Assembly: GCA_023412495.1 (NCBI GenBank)
Contig: JAEYNP010000086.1
Location: 1-64,000, forward strand
Source: Pseudomonadota bacterium
Lineage (GTDB): Bacteria > Desulfobacterota > Desulfobulbia > Desulfobulbales > Desulfocapsaceae
Direction: 5' to 3'
DNA: 64,000 nucleotides
Under the pieces are notes generated by a model, which saw only the letters and a program-made list of their open reading frames with translations, was not told the origin of the DNA and searched no databases. Below are positions 47,819 through 56,985 of the stretch, piece after piece (within the stretch, counting starts at the first letter, position 1; every line of letters begins with the position of its first letter). Position numbers and translations under genes: made by a program.

Positions 47819-48229
47819 CGCACATCGATGTGGTTGTACGGATTTTATCATGCCGGCCCGCTTATTTTCCCCCAAGTTCGGCCAAACTCTTCAGGCATGC
47901 TTGCAGTTGCGCCAGTTCAATGCCGGTGCGCCTATGAAGGCGTGTCGATTATTGTCGGAGGAGTAAATATTGGTAATGGGCGTTCTTCCCTGCTGCAGAT
48001 TGTAAGAAACGCGTAGAAGCTCCCGAGACAAGCTGCTGCTTTTGATAGGAAGAGAATACTCGCCTTCAGGCTTCAAAGCTAGATTTTTCCTCCTTTCGTT
48101 CCTCTCTCTTCGAAAAAGCCAAACGCCAACTCTTCGTTCCGTCGGATTCCAGCCTGTAAGCCAAATGTATTTTCTCGGTTATCAATCATTCTCAGGATAA
48201 GGCATCATAGGGCGAGACAAAAGTGTGTG
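47819..48229. other. Intergenic region without supported gene
   Basis: An AT-richer stretch between the membrane-protein gene and the control region of the second alcohol dehydrogenase. I see only scattered short open frames with no family-like sequence. Confidence 0.3.
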
Positions 48230-48273
48230 TCATTCTGCCCCATTCCCCCATCTCCATTGTTTCATTCTGACCC
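48230..48273 (+). promoter_or_regulatory. Candidate upstream activating direct repeats of the second alcohol dehydrogenase
   Basis: TCATTCTGCCCC (48230) and TCATTCTGACCC (48262) are direct repeats 32 bp apart, about three turns, and roughly 160-200 bp before a perfect sigma-54 promoter. This is a usual enhancer distance for NtrC-type activators. Confidence 0.4.
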
Positions 48274-48429
48274 GTCCTCCCCAAGATGTCGTTTTCTGTA
48301 AGTTTTCGTCTTCCGATTCGGCAAAACGAAGGGTGGTTAGGCTATTGATCATCGCCATCCAAAGACAAGGTGTCTCTTCGGGACGTATACCTTATTACTA
48401 ATGAAATGAATTTATAGATAAAATTATCT

Positions 48430-48445
48430 GGCACGCCTATTGCTA
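48430..48445 (+). promoter_or_regulatory. Sigma-54 promoter with perfect consensus
   Basis: TGGCACGCCTATTGCT matches TGGCACG-N4-TTGCW at every defined position. It predicts a start near 48457 and a leader of ~178 bases carrying the hairpin repeat before the dehydrogenase gene. Confidence 0.85.
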
Positions 48446-48551
48446 CAGTCATCGTGCGCAAACTTCTGGATCCAGGTCGGGCAAAAAACCAGCTTGATAA
48501 ACCAATCCCCAAGATACGGGACTCTTGTCAGTTCCCCATGTGGGGATAAGT

Positions 48552-48605
48552 CCTTCACGAAAAATACGTGTGGCAGGTAGGAACACAGACGATTTTTCGT
48601 GAAGG
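48552..48605. repeat. Dispersed palindromic repeat, family 1 (copy C), in the mRNA leader
   Basis: Perfect 14-base arms CCTTCACGAAAAAT and ATTTTTCGTGAAGG separated by 26 bases; a CCCC-AT-GTGGGG dyad precedes it. It lies between the sigma-54 promoter and the ribosome site, so it would be a large leader hairpin. Confidence 0.75.
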
Positions 48606-48634
48606 GCTGAACCTTAAAAAGGAAGGTACACACT

Positions 48635-49816
48635 ATGGCTATTCGTGAAGAAGTATACGGTTATTTCATTCCCAGCGTTACCCTGATCGGCATCGGCGCT
48701 TCCAAACAGATACCCGCCAAAATCAAGGCCCTCGGCGGCAGTAAGCCGCTCATCGTCACCGACAAGGGCATCACCGGAGCCGGCATCACCAAGCAGATCA
48801 CCGACTTGCTCGACGAGGCGGGGATGAAATATGTGGTTTTCGACGAGACCATCCCCAACCCGACCGATACCAATGTCCATGACGGCGTGGATGTGTACAA
48901 GAAGAACAACTGCGACAGCCTGATCACTCTGGGCGGAGGCTCCTCCCACGACTGCGGCAAGGGCGTCGGCCTGGTGATCGCCAACGGCGGCAAGATCCAC
49001 GACTACGAGGGCGTGGACAAGTCCTCCAACCCCATGCCGCCCTACGTCGCGGTCAACACCACCGCCGGCACCGCCTCCGAGATGACCCGCTTCTGCATCA
49101 TCACCGACACCTCGAGGAAGGTGAAGATGGCCATCGTCGACTGGCGCGTCACCCCGGGCGTCGCTCTGGACGATCCGCTGCTCATGATGGGCATGCCGCC
49201 GGCGCTCACCGCCGCCACCGGCATGGATGCCCTGACCCACGCTGTTGAGGCCTATGTCTCGACCATCGCCACCCCGATGACCGACTCCGCCGCGGAAAAG
49301 GCCATCGAGCTCATCGCCATCCATCTTCGTCCGGCGGTGGCCAACGGCAACGACATCGTCGCCCGCGAGGGTATGTGCTACGCCCAGTACCTGGCCGGCA
49401 TGGCCTTCAACAATGCCAGCCTCGGCCATGTCCATGCCATGGCCCACCAGCTCGGCGGCTTCTACGACCTGCCCCACGGTGAGTGCAACGCCATCCTGCT
49501 GCCCCATGTGAGCCGCTTCAACCTCATCGCCAAGATGGACCGCTTCGTGAAGATCGCCAAGCTCATGGGCGAGAACGTGGACGGTCTCGCCCCCCGCGAT
49601 GCGGCGGAACTGGCGCTGAAGGCGATCCAGAAGCTTTCCTCCGACATCGGTATCCCCTCGGGCCTCATCGAACTCGGCAAGCGCTACGGCAAGGATGTCA
49701 AGGCGGCAGACATCGAGATCATGACCGGCAACGCCCAGAAGGACGCCTGCGGTCTCACCAATCCGCGTTGTCCGAAGCACGCGGATGTCGCGGCAATCTA
49801 CACGGCGGCGCTATAG
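48635..49816 (+). CDS. Iron-containing alcohol dehydrogenase (ethanol type)
   Basis: This encodes 393 residues; AAGGAAGG precedes the ATG. It shows NAD-binding GGGSSHDCGKGVGL and metal ligands Asp in ALDDPLLM and His in DALTHAVEAY, AHQLGGFYDLPHGECNAILLPH. It is closely similar to the abundant ethanol dehydrogenases of Desulfovibrio and to the 1,3-propanediol dehydrogenase group. A consensus sigma-54 promoter drives it and a strong terminator follows. The aldehyde:ferredoxin oxidoreductase next to it would oxidise the aldehyde product, giving an alcohol-to-acid pathway producing NADH and reduced ferredoxin (inference). Confidence 0.95.
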   Translation: MAIREEVYGYFIPSVTLIGIGASKQIPAKIKALGGSKPLIVTDKGITGAGITKQITDLLDEAGMKYVVFDETIPNPTDTNVHDGVDVYKKNNCDSLITLGGGSSHDCGKGVGLVIANGGKIHDYEGVDKSSNPMPPYVAVNTTAGTASEMTRFCIITDTSRKVKMAIVDWRVTPGVALDDPLLMMGMPPALTAATGMDALTHAVEAYVSTIATPMTDSAAEKAIELIAIHLRPAVANGNDIVAREGMCYAQYLAGMAFNNASLGHVHAMAHQLGGFYDLPHGECNAILLPHVSRFNLIAKMDRFVKIAKLMGENVDGLAPRDAAELALKAIQKLSSDIGIPSGLIELGKRYGKDVKAADIEIMTGNAQKDACGLTNPRCPKHADVAAIYTAAL

Positions 49817-49837
49817 CTATAATTCGGCCGCTGAGGC

Positions 49838-49876
49838 GATCGGGGCACGTCGCGACCGTGCTCCGATCAGTTTTTT
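49838..49876 (+). terminator. Rho-independent terminator of the alcohol dehydrogenase
   Basis: A 12-bp stem (GATCGGGGCACG / CGTGCTCCGATC, one G-U pair) with 7-nt loop and six T, 21 bases after the stop codon. It separates this transcript from the next gene. Confidence 0.88.
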
Positions 49877-49954
49877 CACCCGTCAGTGGGGTGCCGAAAA
49901 GAGTCCTCGTTGTGGGGATTTTCAATGACGAAAGGACAACCGGCGAACAACCGC

Positions 49955-49983
49955 CAAACCCTGCCCTCCTCCTGGAGGGTTTG
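49955..49983 (+). other. Leader hairpin upstream of the aldehyde:ferredoxin oxidoreductase gene
   Basis: CAAACCCT / AGGGTTTG arms around a pyrimidine-rich loop, 23 bases before the start codon and just upstream of its ribosome site. It could affect translation. Confidence 0.4.
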
Positions 49984-50006
49984 ACATGAAATGAGGAAGA
50001 AAAACC

Positions 50007-51734
50007 ATGGCTGATAAAATTTTTCGTGTGAACATGTCCGTTTTGAGCTCCCGAATCGAAGAGGTTCCGGCCGGATGGATGGGGCTTGGCGGTCGTGGGT
50101 TGACCTCTACAGTGGTCGCCGCTGAAGTGGAACCGACCTGTCATCCGCTTGGACCCGGCAACAAGCTGGTGATCGCCCCCGGACTGTTGTCAGGCACCCA
50201 GGCGGCCAATTCGGGCCGGATCTCCTGCGGGGCGAAGAGCCCGCTCACCGGGACCATCAAGGAGGCCAACGCCGGCGGCACCTCCGCTCAGATACTGGCA
50301 CGGCACGGTATCAAGGCGCTGATTATCGAAGGACTGCCCAAGGATGACATGTGGTACGGCCTGCTGGTTTCGGCAAGCGGCGTCAAGATTGTCGAAGAGA
50401 CCGAACTGGTCGGCTGCGGCAACTACGAGGTGGTGCAGAAACTCAACGCCCGTCTGGGCGAGAAATGGGCGGTGATCACCACCGGTCCGGCGGGCGAGAT
50501 GAAGATGAACGCTGCCAACATCTCAGTGAAGGATCCGGGCTCGCGTCTCCGCTCCTGCGGCCGCGGCGGCCTTGGCGCGGTTATGGGCGCAAAAAAGGTC
50601 AAGTTCATCGCCATCGAACCCACCGACGCGATTATCGATATCGCCCGGCCCGAGGAGTTCAAGAGTGCCAGCCGGGCCTTCGCCAAGGCCTTGGTCGACA
50701 ACCCGATCAGCCAGGCGCTGGCCCAGTACGGCACCAACGTGCTGGTCAACATCATCAACGAGGCCGGCGGCCTGCCGACCAGGAACTTCACCCTGGGCCA
50801 GTTCGAGGGCCATGAGGCCATCTCCGGCGAGACCATGCACGACATCATCGTCGAGCGCGGCGGCCGGCCCAAGCATAACTGCCATCAGGGCTGCGTCATC
50901 AACTGCTCGCAGCTTTACAACGACCGCGACAAGAAATATCTGACCTCCGGCTTCGAGTACGAGTCGATCTGGGCCATGGGCGCCGACTGCTGCGTCGACA
51001 ATCTCGACCACATCGCCGAGGCCGACCACCTCATGGACGACCTGGGCCTTGACACCATCGAGACCTCCGTGGCCTTCGGCGTGGCCATGGAAGCTGGCGT
51101 CCTGCCCTTCGGCGACGGAGCGGGGGTCTGCCGGATGCTCAAAGACGAGATCGGCCGCGGCACCGCCATCGGCCGGATCATCGGCAACGGCGCGGCGAGC
51201 GTCGGCCGGTCCTTCGGGCTGACCCGCGTGCCGGTGGTCAAGAACCAGGCCATCCCGGCCTACGATCCGCGGTCGATTAAAGGCATCGGCATCACCTACG
51301 CCACCTCGACCCAAGGGGCGGATCATACCATGGGCTATACCATCGCTACCAACATCCTCGGCGTCGGCGGCAAGCTCGATCCGCTCAGCAAGGAAGGCCA
51401 GGTGGAGCTGTCCCGCAACCTGCAGATCGCCACCGCGGCCATCGACTCCACCGGCATGTGCCTGTTCATCGCCTTCGCCGCCCTGGACGACCCGAACTGC
51501 CTGCCGGCCCTGATCGACATGATCAATGCCCGCTTCGGCATCGCCCTCACCGCCGACGATGTGACCAACCTCGGCAAGACCATACTCAAGACCGAGCGGG
51601 GCTTCAATATGGCGGCGGGCTTCACCAGCCAGGACGACCGACTGCCGGAATTCTTCAAACATGAGCCGCTCCCGCCGCATAACGTGGTGTGGGATATCGA
51701 CGACTCGGCAATCGATTCCTTCTGGAATTTCTAA
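50007..51734 (+). CDS. aor: Tungsten-dependent aldehyde:ferredoxin oxidoreductase
   Basis: This encodes 575 residues; ATGAGGAAG precedes the ATG. It oxidises aldehydes to acids with reduction of ferredoxin, or the reverse, in the cytoplasm. The bis-pterin binding region shows GRISCGAKSPLTGTIKEANAGG and SCGRGGLGAVMGAKKVK. Cysteine ligands of the [4Fe-4S] cluster are in HNCHQGCVINCSQ (three Cys) and later TGMCLF. The protein is somewhat short of the ~605 residues of archaeal AOR, and the N-terminal FRVNMSVLSSRIEEVPAGWMGLGGRGL is divergent, as in other bacterial short AORs. It is paired with the ethanol dehydrogenase upstream but on a separate transcript. Confidence 0.92.
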   Translation: MADKIFRVNMSVLSSRIEEVPAGWMGLGGRGLTSTVVAAEVEPTCHPLGPGNKLVIAPGLLSGTQAANSGRISCGAKSPLTGTIKEANAGGTSAQILARHGIKALIIEGLPKDDMWYGLLVSASGVKIVEETELVGCGNYEVVQKLNARLGEKWAVITTGPAGEMKMNAANISVKDPGSRLRSCGRGGLGAVMGAKKVKFIAIEPTDAIIDIARPEEFKSASRAFAKALVDNPISQALAQYGTNVLVNIINEAGGLPTRNFTLGQFEGHEAISGETMHDIIVERGGRPKHNCHQGCVINCSQLYNDRDKKYLTSGFEYESIWAMGADCCVDNLDHIAEADHLMDDLGLDTIETSVAFGVAMEAGVLPFGDGAGVCRMLKDEIGRGTAIGRIIGNGAASVGRSFGLTRVPVVKNQAIPAYDPRSIKGIGITYATSTQGADHTMGYTIATNILGVGGKLDPLSKEGQVELSRNLQIATAAIDSTGMCLFIAFAALDDPNCLPALIDMINARFGIALTADDVTNLGKTILKTERGFNMAAGFTSQDDRLPEFFKHEPLPPHNVVWDIDDSAIDSFWNF

Positions 51735-52119
51735 TGATTATGTAATTCCGCTCCCGGTGCCTCAGCCACGCCGGGTTACCCGGCAGGGGCGAACTCGTGT
51801 CGCCCCTGCATCTTCTCCCGTTCCCCTCCTGTCTCATCGGTATCATCTGTAATTCGCTTTCGACAATTCTCGCACTTGTTGAAATTCCAAATCTTGTTTT
51901 TAATCCTCCCGAAGTAAAGAATTTAGCCGATGAGCGTTGTCCGGCTCGGAGAGCCTGGAAAGATGCCGTCCAATGCGGGCTGACGCCCGCAACCCAAGGG
52001 TTCTTATCCCTCCTCCTGCAGAGGGGACTCTTTTCAGTACCCGCTTGTGGGGTATAAGTACCTTCACGAAATTCATTCAAAAAGCAAGAAACGGATTTCT
52101 AAGGTTTTAAGGAGGAAAC
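51735..52119. other. Intergenic region with two palindromic repeats
   Basis: No gene is supported. It contains the family-2 hairpin GCAGGGGCGA / TCGCCCCTGC (51783-51809), which may also end the aldehyde oxidoreductase transcript. It also contains family-1 copy D (about 52058-52112: ACCTTCACGAAATTCATT ... AAGAAACGGATTTCTAAGGT), which runs almost to the hrpB ribosome site. Confidence 0.6.
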
Positions 52120-54621
52120 TTGTCGCTGCCGCAGCTGCCGATCCATCAAGTCCTGCCCGAGCTGAAGAAGGCTCTCGCCGCCGGTTCCGCGGTGCTCGCC
52201 GCGCCACCGGGTTCGGGCAAGACCACCATCGTGCCCCTTGCCCTGCTGGATGAAGCCTGGCTCGCCGGGCGAAATATCCTGATGCTCGAACCCCGGCGGC
52301 TGGCCGCGCGGGCGGCGGCGGGGCGCATGGCGAGTCTTCTGGGGGAGCCGATCGGGGAGACGGTGGGGTATCAGATCCGCTTCGACCGGCAGATATCGGC
52401 CGCGACGCGGATCGAGGTGCTGACGGAAGGAATCCTTACCCGCCGCCTGCAGAGCGTCCCCGACCTGCCGGAGGTCGGACTGATCGTCTTCGACGAATTC
52501 CATGAACGTTCCATCCACGCCGATCTGGCGCTTGCCCTGTGCCTCGATCTCTGCCAGTTGAAGAGCGACCTGCGGCTGCTCGTGATGTCGGCGACCCTCG
52601 ATACGGGTGCGGTGGCCGGTCTTCTGGGCGGGGCACCGGTGATCACCGGCGAGGGGCAGAGTTATCCGGTCGAGGTGGAGTACCTGCAGAGGGCTGCGAC
52701 GGGATCGATCGCCGAGGTCACCGCCGCAGGCGTGCGGCGGGTGGTGGAAATGCGGCAGGGCGACGTGCTGGCGTTTTTGCCCGGTGCCGGGGAGATCCGG
52801 GAGGTTAGGCGGTTGCTGGAGGATGAGCCTCTCTTCAGTGACATCGTCCTTGCCCCGCTCTTCGGCGACCTTGCGCAGAGCGAGCAGGATAGGGCGATTC
52901 TGCCGGACCCGCGCGGCCGGCGGAGGGTGATCCTTGCTACCTCGATCGCCGAGACCAGCCTCACCATAGAAGGGATTGGATGCGTGGTCGACGGCGGCTG
53001 GTCGAGAAGGCCTCAGTTCGACCCCGGCAACGGCCTCACCAGGCTGATGACCGTGCGGGTCTCGAAGGCCGCGGCCGACCAGCGAGCGGGTCGGGCCGGA
53101 CGGCTGGGACCCGGATATTGTCTGAGGCTATGGACGAAGGAGGAGCACCATAGCCTGGTGCCTTTCCATCCGCCGGAGATCGTCACCGCCGATCTCGCCC
53201 AGGTCGCTCTGGAGCTGGCCCTGTGGGGGGCCGGAGAGCCGGGCGAGCTGCGCTGGCTCGACCCGCTCCGCCCGGGGCCGTACCGCCAGGCCTGCGATCT
53301 GCTGCAGTCCCTCGGAGCGCTCACTAATGCCGGCCAGATCCAGATCACCGAGACCGGAAGACGGCTCGCCGCCCTGCCCATCCATCCCCGTCTCGGCCAT
53401 ATGCTGCTGATGGCAAAGGAAACGGGACAGGGGCCACTGGCTTGCGATCTCGCGGCGATTCTCGCCGAGCGCGACCTTCTCCGCCGGGGTTCCGCCGAAT
53501 TGCGGCTTCGGGCGAGTCTGCTCGAACAATGGCGGCGGAGAGGGGACGAAGCTGTCGTCCGGGCCGGCGGCGATCCGGCGCTTTGCCGCCGCGTTGACCG
53601 GGAGGCCAAACGCTGGCGGCAAATGCTTGGCTGCGGCAAGGGCCCACGCTACCCCGAGACCATCGGTGAGCTGCTGGTCTACGCCTATCCCGACCGGATC
53701 GCGAGACGGCGGGCCGAGGCGCGGGACCGCTACCAGCTTGCAAGCGGCCGCGGCGTCGTCCTGCCTCCGGCGGATCCACTGGCCGCCTCCGAATTCCTGG
53801 TTGTGGCCCAGCTCGACGCGGGGCGGACCGAGGGGCGGATCTTCCTGGCCGAGCCCCTTGCCCTCGAGGCGCTTAAAGCGAATCACCCGAAGCTGTTCCG
53901 CACCGCCGACGAGATCTTCTGGGACGACGGCGGAGCGAGGGTGGCGGCTGTCCGCCGCCTCTTCCTGGGAAGGCTCATCGTCGAAGAAAAGCCGCTCGTC
54001 GACCCGGCGCCCGAGAAGCTTGCCGCGGCCATGCTGGAGGGGGTCCGTCGTCTGGGCCTCGAGGCTCTGCCCTGGAACCGGGAGTCCCGCCAGCTGCAGG
54101 CCCGGATAGATTGCCTGCGCCGCCACCAGCCGGAGCTCGACTGGCCTGATCTCTCCGACGAGCGGCTGCAGACCGACCTCGACTGGCTCGCCCCCTATCT
54201 CTCCGGTATCAGCCGCGCCGAGCAGCTGAGACAGCTCGATCTTGAGCGGATTCTTCTGGACCGGCTCTCCTGGCACCAGCGACAGCAGCTGGAGCGGGAG
54301 GCACCCACCTCGATCACCGTCGCCAGCGGCTCAAAGATCCGCATCGAGTACCGTCCGGGGGAGCCTCCCGTCCTCTCCGTCAGACTCCAGGAGATGTTCG
54401 GCGAGACCGCCACCCCCGCCGTCTGCGGCGGACGGATTCCGCTGCTCCTCCATCTGCTCTCCCCCGCCCGGCGGCCCATCCAGGTCACCGCCGACCTCGC
54501 CTCTTTCTGGCAAAACAGCTATCCCGAGGTAAAAAAGGAGCTGAAGGGCCGCTACCCCAAGCACTTCTGGCCCGACGATCCCCTCACCGCCGAGGCGGTT
54601 CGTGGGGTGAAAAAGCGTTAA
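52120..54621 (+). CDS. hrpB: ATP-dependent RNA helicase HrpB
   Basis: This encodes 833 residues. The start is TTG 52120 with AAGGAGG 5-6 bases upstream. It is a DEAH-box-like helicase of the HrpB family. Motif I APPGSGKTT, motif II DEFHER (Phe replaces Ala), motif III MSATLD, motif VI QRAGRAGRLGPG, then the HA2 region and the C-terminal HrpB domain (VRRLFLGRLIVEEKPL, SARRPIQVTADLASFWQNSYPEVKKELKGRYPKHFWPDDP). The bacterial role is poorly known, probably RNA processing. The ribosome site overlaps the end of a palindromic repeat. Confidence 0.95.
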   Translation: MSLPQLPIHQVLPELKKALAAGSAVLAAPPGSGKTTIVPLALLDEAWLAGRNILMLEPRRLAARAAAGRMASLLGEPIGETVGYQIRFDRQISAATRIEVLTEGILTRRLQSVPDLPEVGLIVFDEFHERSIHADLALALCLDLCQLKSDLRLLVMSATLDTGAVAGLLGGAPVITGEGQSYPVEVEYLQRAATGSIAEVTAAGVRRVVEMRQGDVLAFLPGAGEIREVRRLLEDEPLFSDIVLAPLFGDLAQSEQDRAILPDPRGRRRVILATSIAETSLTIEGIGCVVDGGWSRRPQFDPGNGLTRLMTVRVSKAAADQRAGRAGRLGPGYCLRLWTKEEHHSLVPFHPPEIVTADLAQVALELALWGAGEPGELRWLDPLRPGPYRQACDLLQSLGALTNAGQIQITETGRRLAALPIHPRLGHMLLMAKETGQGPLACDLAAILAERDLLRRGSAELRLRASLLEQWRRRGDEAVVRAGGDPALCRRVDREAKRWRQMLGCGKGPRYPETIGELLVYAYPDRIARRRAEARDRYQLASGRGVVLPPADPLAASEFLVVAQLDAGRTEGRIFLAEPLALEALKANHPKLFRTADEIFWDDGGARVAAVRRLFLGRLIVEEKPLVDPAPEKLAAAMLEGVRRLGLEALPWNRESRQLQARIDCLRRHQPELDWPDLSDERLQTDLDWLAPYLSGISRAEQLRQLDLERILLDRLSWHQRQQLEREAPTSITVASGSKIRIEYRPGEPPVLSVRLQEMFGETATPAVCGGRIPLLLHLLSPARRPIQVTADLASFWQNSYPEVKKELKGRYPKHFWPDDPLTAEAVRGVKKR

Positions 54622-54671
54622 TCACAAAGATCGGCCTATTTAAATCGAAATTCATGGACCAAAGCGGCATG

Positions 54672-55460
54672 CCAGATACCCGTTCATATTTCGGCGCTGG
54701 CCAAAGATGTTAGAAACCTCTTCGGCTGGCATGCGGCTTTGTTTCCGACAAGTCGAAGCGGAATGCACCGCATTACCGTTGGTGCTTGGCGACCAGCAGA
54801 AGATGGCAGGATGCAAGTTGTGTCTGGCCCAACAGGGCATGAAACTGTACATTACCAAGCGCCGGAAGCATCCAGACTTGATGAGGAAATGACGAAGTTT
54901 CTCTCATGGTTTAAAACTGAGCTGAAGCTTGACCCTGTGCTTAAAGCAGGTGTTGCCCATCTATGGTTTGTCACTATTCACCCATTTGAAGACGGCAATG
55001 GGCGGATTGCACGTGCAATTGCGGACGTGGCTCTGGCAAAAGCAGATAGGACGTCCAATCGCTTCTATTCTATGTCCAGACAGATTGAGCAGGAACGAAA
55101 AGCATATTAAACGCAGCTCGAGAGACAGCAAAAAGGCAGTGTCGATATTACATCTTGGTTGTCCTGGTTTTTAAATTGCTTTTTGCGCGCTGTTGTTAAC
55201 GCAGAAGACACACTGTCCTCGGTTCTCTTTAAGGCGGAACTGTGGAACCGGATTAATCTTTATCCGGTGAATGAAAGACAGCCCGTTCTAATAAATCGCA
55301 TGCTCGACAATTTTAAGGGGCACATGACCACATCGAAATATGCCAGTTTGTCAAATGCTCATCCGACACTGCACTCAGGGATGTGCGGGAACTCGTCGCC
55401 CGCCACATTCTGATTCAAAATCCGGGCGGCGGACGAAGCACAAGTTACCGTCTGATCACG
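54672..55460 (+). pseudogene. Fic-domain adenylyltransferase (DUF4172-Fic), broken
   Basis: The sequence reads as the C-terminal two thirds of a DUF4172-type Fic protein: LFGWHAALFPTSRSGMHRITVGAW, LDPVLKAGVAHLWFVTIHPFEDGNGRIARAIAD (intact HPFxxGNGR AMP-transfer motif), RFYSMSRQIEQERKAY. Then an in-frame TAA (55108-55110) replaces a codon normally Tyr, and the same frame continues with TQLERQQKGSVDITSWLSWFLNCF. A frameshift near 55345 leads into CSSDTALRDVRELVARHILIQNPGGGRSTSYRL. The N-terminal domain is missing. Three independent lesions make this a decayed gene. Confidence 0.9.
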
Positions 55461-55713
55461 GCAGAAGAACTGGATCAATCTGATGATGGCAATGTTGAAG
55501 GAGATTCATTGAGAAATGCACCAAGAACCGCATCGCTACGCTCCGACAGCCCGACCGGAATCAAATGGAACGGCTGGCCGAAATCCCGTGGAATCGATGG
55601 CCGCCTTCGGATGGAATGCCTGGCCGGATATGGTGGAATACGCACAAATGAGCGGCGCCGCGTGTAGGGCCCTCTTTAGCTGAAGGGCAGATGTTTTAAA
55701 TGAAGGGTCCGAA

Positions 55714-56595
55714 CTACTCGGGTCCGAAATAAACAGCGCGTCTGCCGCATCGTAAAATTCTGTGCATGTATCTGCCATAGCCTACAAGCGTGGTGGCGCT
55801 GCATCTGTCCCCGGATGTCTTGATAAAAGTGCGGTTCGGCAGTGCGCTTTTTGGGCCTATATTGTGATCATTAACTGTAAATCCATTTAGAATATACATG
55901 GCTTCGGCGTTCGTATTCCAAACGACATCGCCGGGTTGCAGCAAAACAAGAACAGGCGGATAGCAGTGGTTCCCGTCGAAATATGGAATAGTCAAGACAA
56001 CAGGGCGAAAATCCTCGTGTAAAACTGGAATTACTCCCGCCTCTGCTTCAATGGTCCGTCGTGCAAGGGACAAATCGCTGACAAAGTCCAAGTTAAAACC
56101 AGCTTGTTCGCCAAATCTGTTAAAGATTTTGGCCATCTGGATAAACGTCCCGAGTAGCATGACATCGCCGACAAAATGCATGCGCTCACTCGATAGCACG
56201 ACATCATCGCCGTAACGTTGCAGGACTCGAAAAGCTGCAGGCGACAAGCCGCCATTTTCATAGAATCGAAGAGAATATTCACTCGATTTCTCATGGCCCG
56301 CAAGCAGTTCCTTGGTAACAGCCATAAACTCAATGAAAGAAGGAGAAGGGAAAGGGCGTGTTGAAAAACGCGAGATGTGCTCTCCCAACGAATGAATATT
56401 CATTTCATGTGGAGTGAGCGTCTGAAACAAAAACCCATCACCAAAAATGATTCGGCAGACATCGGCGAAAGAAACGACCTTTTCTTCGGATTTTTTGATA
56501 TTGATACCATTCTCATGAAGTTCCTTCTCATTGACTATGAGAAAGGTAAGGGGATCATTATCGAGTGGCCTAAATGCTTGAAGATGATGTTTCAT
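55714..56595 (-). CDS. Hypothetical protein, unknown
   Basis: This encodes 293 residues. The start overlaps the stop of the small upstream frame (ATGA), so the two form a cassette. It has no signal peptide or membrane span. The sequence is mixed alpha/beta without a motif that I recognise; notable parts are FGDGFLFQTLTPHEMNIHSLGEHISRF, SERMHFVGDVMLLGTFIQMAKIFNRFG and a C-terminal Arg-rich end (TLVGYGRYMHRILRCGRRAVYFGPE). It is AT-richer than the core genes and sits beside a decayed Fic gene, so an accessory or mobile origin is likely. Confidence 0.6.
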   Translation of the reverse strand: MKHHLQAFRPLDNDPLTFLIVNEKELHENGINIKKSEEKVVSFADVCRIIFGDGFLFQTLTPHEMNIHSLGEHISRFSTRPFPSPSFIEFMAVTKELLAGHEKSSEYSLRFYENGGLSPAAFRVLQRYGDDVVLSSERMHFVGDVMLLGTFIQMAKIFNRFGEQAGFNLDFVSDLSLARRTIEAEAGVIPVLHEDFRPVVLTIPYFDGNHCYPPVLVLLQPGDVVWNTNAEAMYILNGFTVNDHNIGPKSALPNRTFIKTSGDRCSATTLVGYGRYMHRILRCGRRAVYFGPE

Positions 56596-56801
56596 AACCT
56601 CTCCAGCTTTATGATTGCAGACAGAAAATCCGACACCTTCCGTTTTTCATCATATGAATCTGCCTCGACTATGCTGTCCCTGCTTGTTTTGTTGCATATG
56701 ATGACGCCAAAAGGCGTTTTCAATTCCAATTTCCATTGCACAGACGTGCCCGGGATCAATACTGTAGAATCGAATGGCGGTGATAGGCGACGAATGAGCA
56801 A
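56592..56801 (-). CDS. Small hypothetical protein upstream of the 293-residue unknown
   Basis: At most 69 residues from a TTG at 56801; the frame is open slightly further but closes at a TAA, and no good start or ribosome site is seen. The body (STVLIPGTSVQWKLELKTPFGVIICNKTSRDSIVEADSYDEKRKVSDFLSAIIKLERL) reads like real protein and its stop overlaps the next start. It could be intact with a rare start, or a fragment whose N-terminus was lost. Confidence 0.45.
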   Translation of the reverse strand: MLIRRLSPPFDSTVLIPGTSVQWKLELKTPFGVIICNKTSRDSIVEADSYDEKRKVSDFLSAIIKLERL

Positions 56802-56985
56802 GTCGGCTAAGATCCCTTCGCCACAAGGTTATTAGTAGTAGACGGGGGTAAGTGATATAGAGTCCCGCGATGGCGATTGACGGCGGATAAAGAAAAGAGC
56901 TTCGGCAGATTTTTTCACCGCGATCTGCTGCCAGTCGAATATCGCGTGGCCCGGATAGTGCACAACCTCCTGTCTATCACTCGTA

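Noticed and set aside
48230..48273. Treating the TCATTCTG repeats as part of the nap/nrf operator set
   Set aside because: They are direct repeats with a different sequence and a different distance to the promoter, so they would need another regulator or binding mode.
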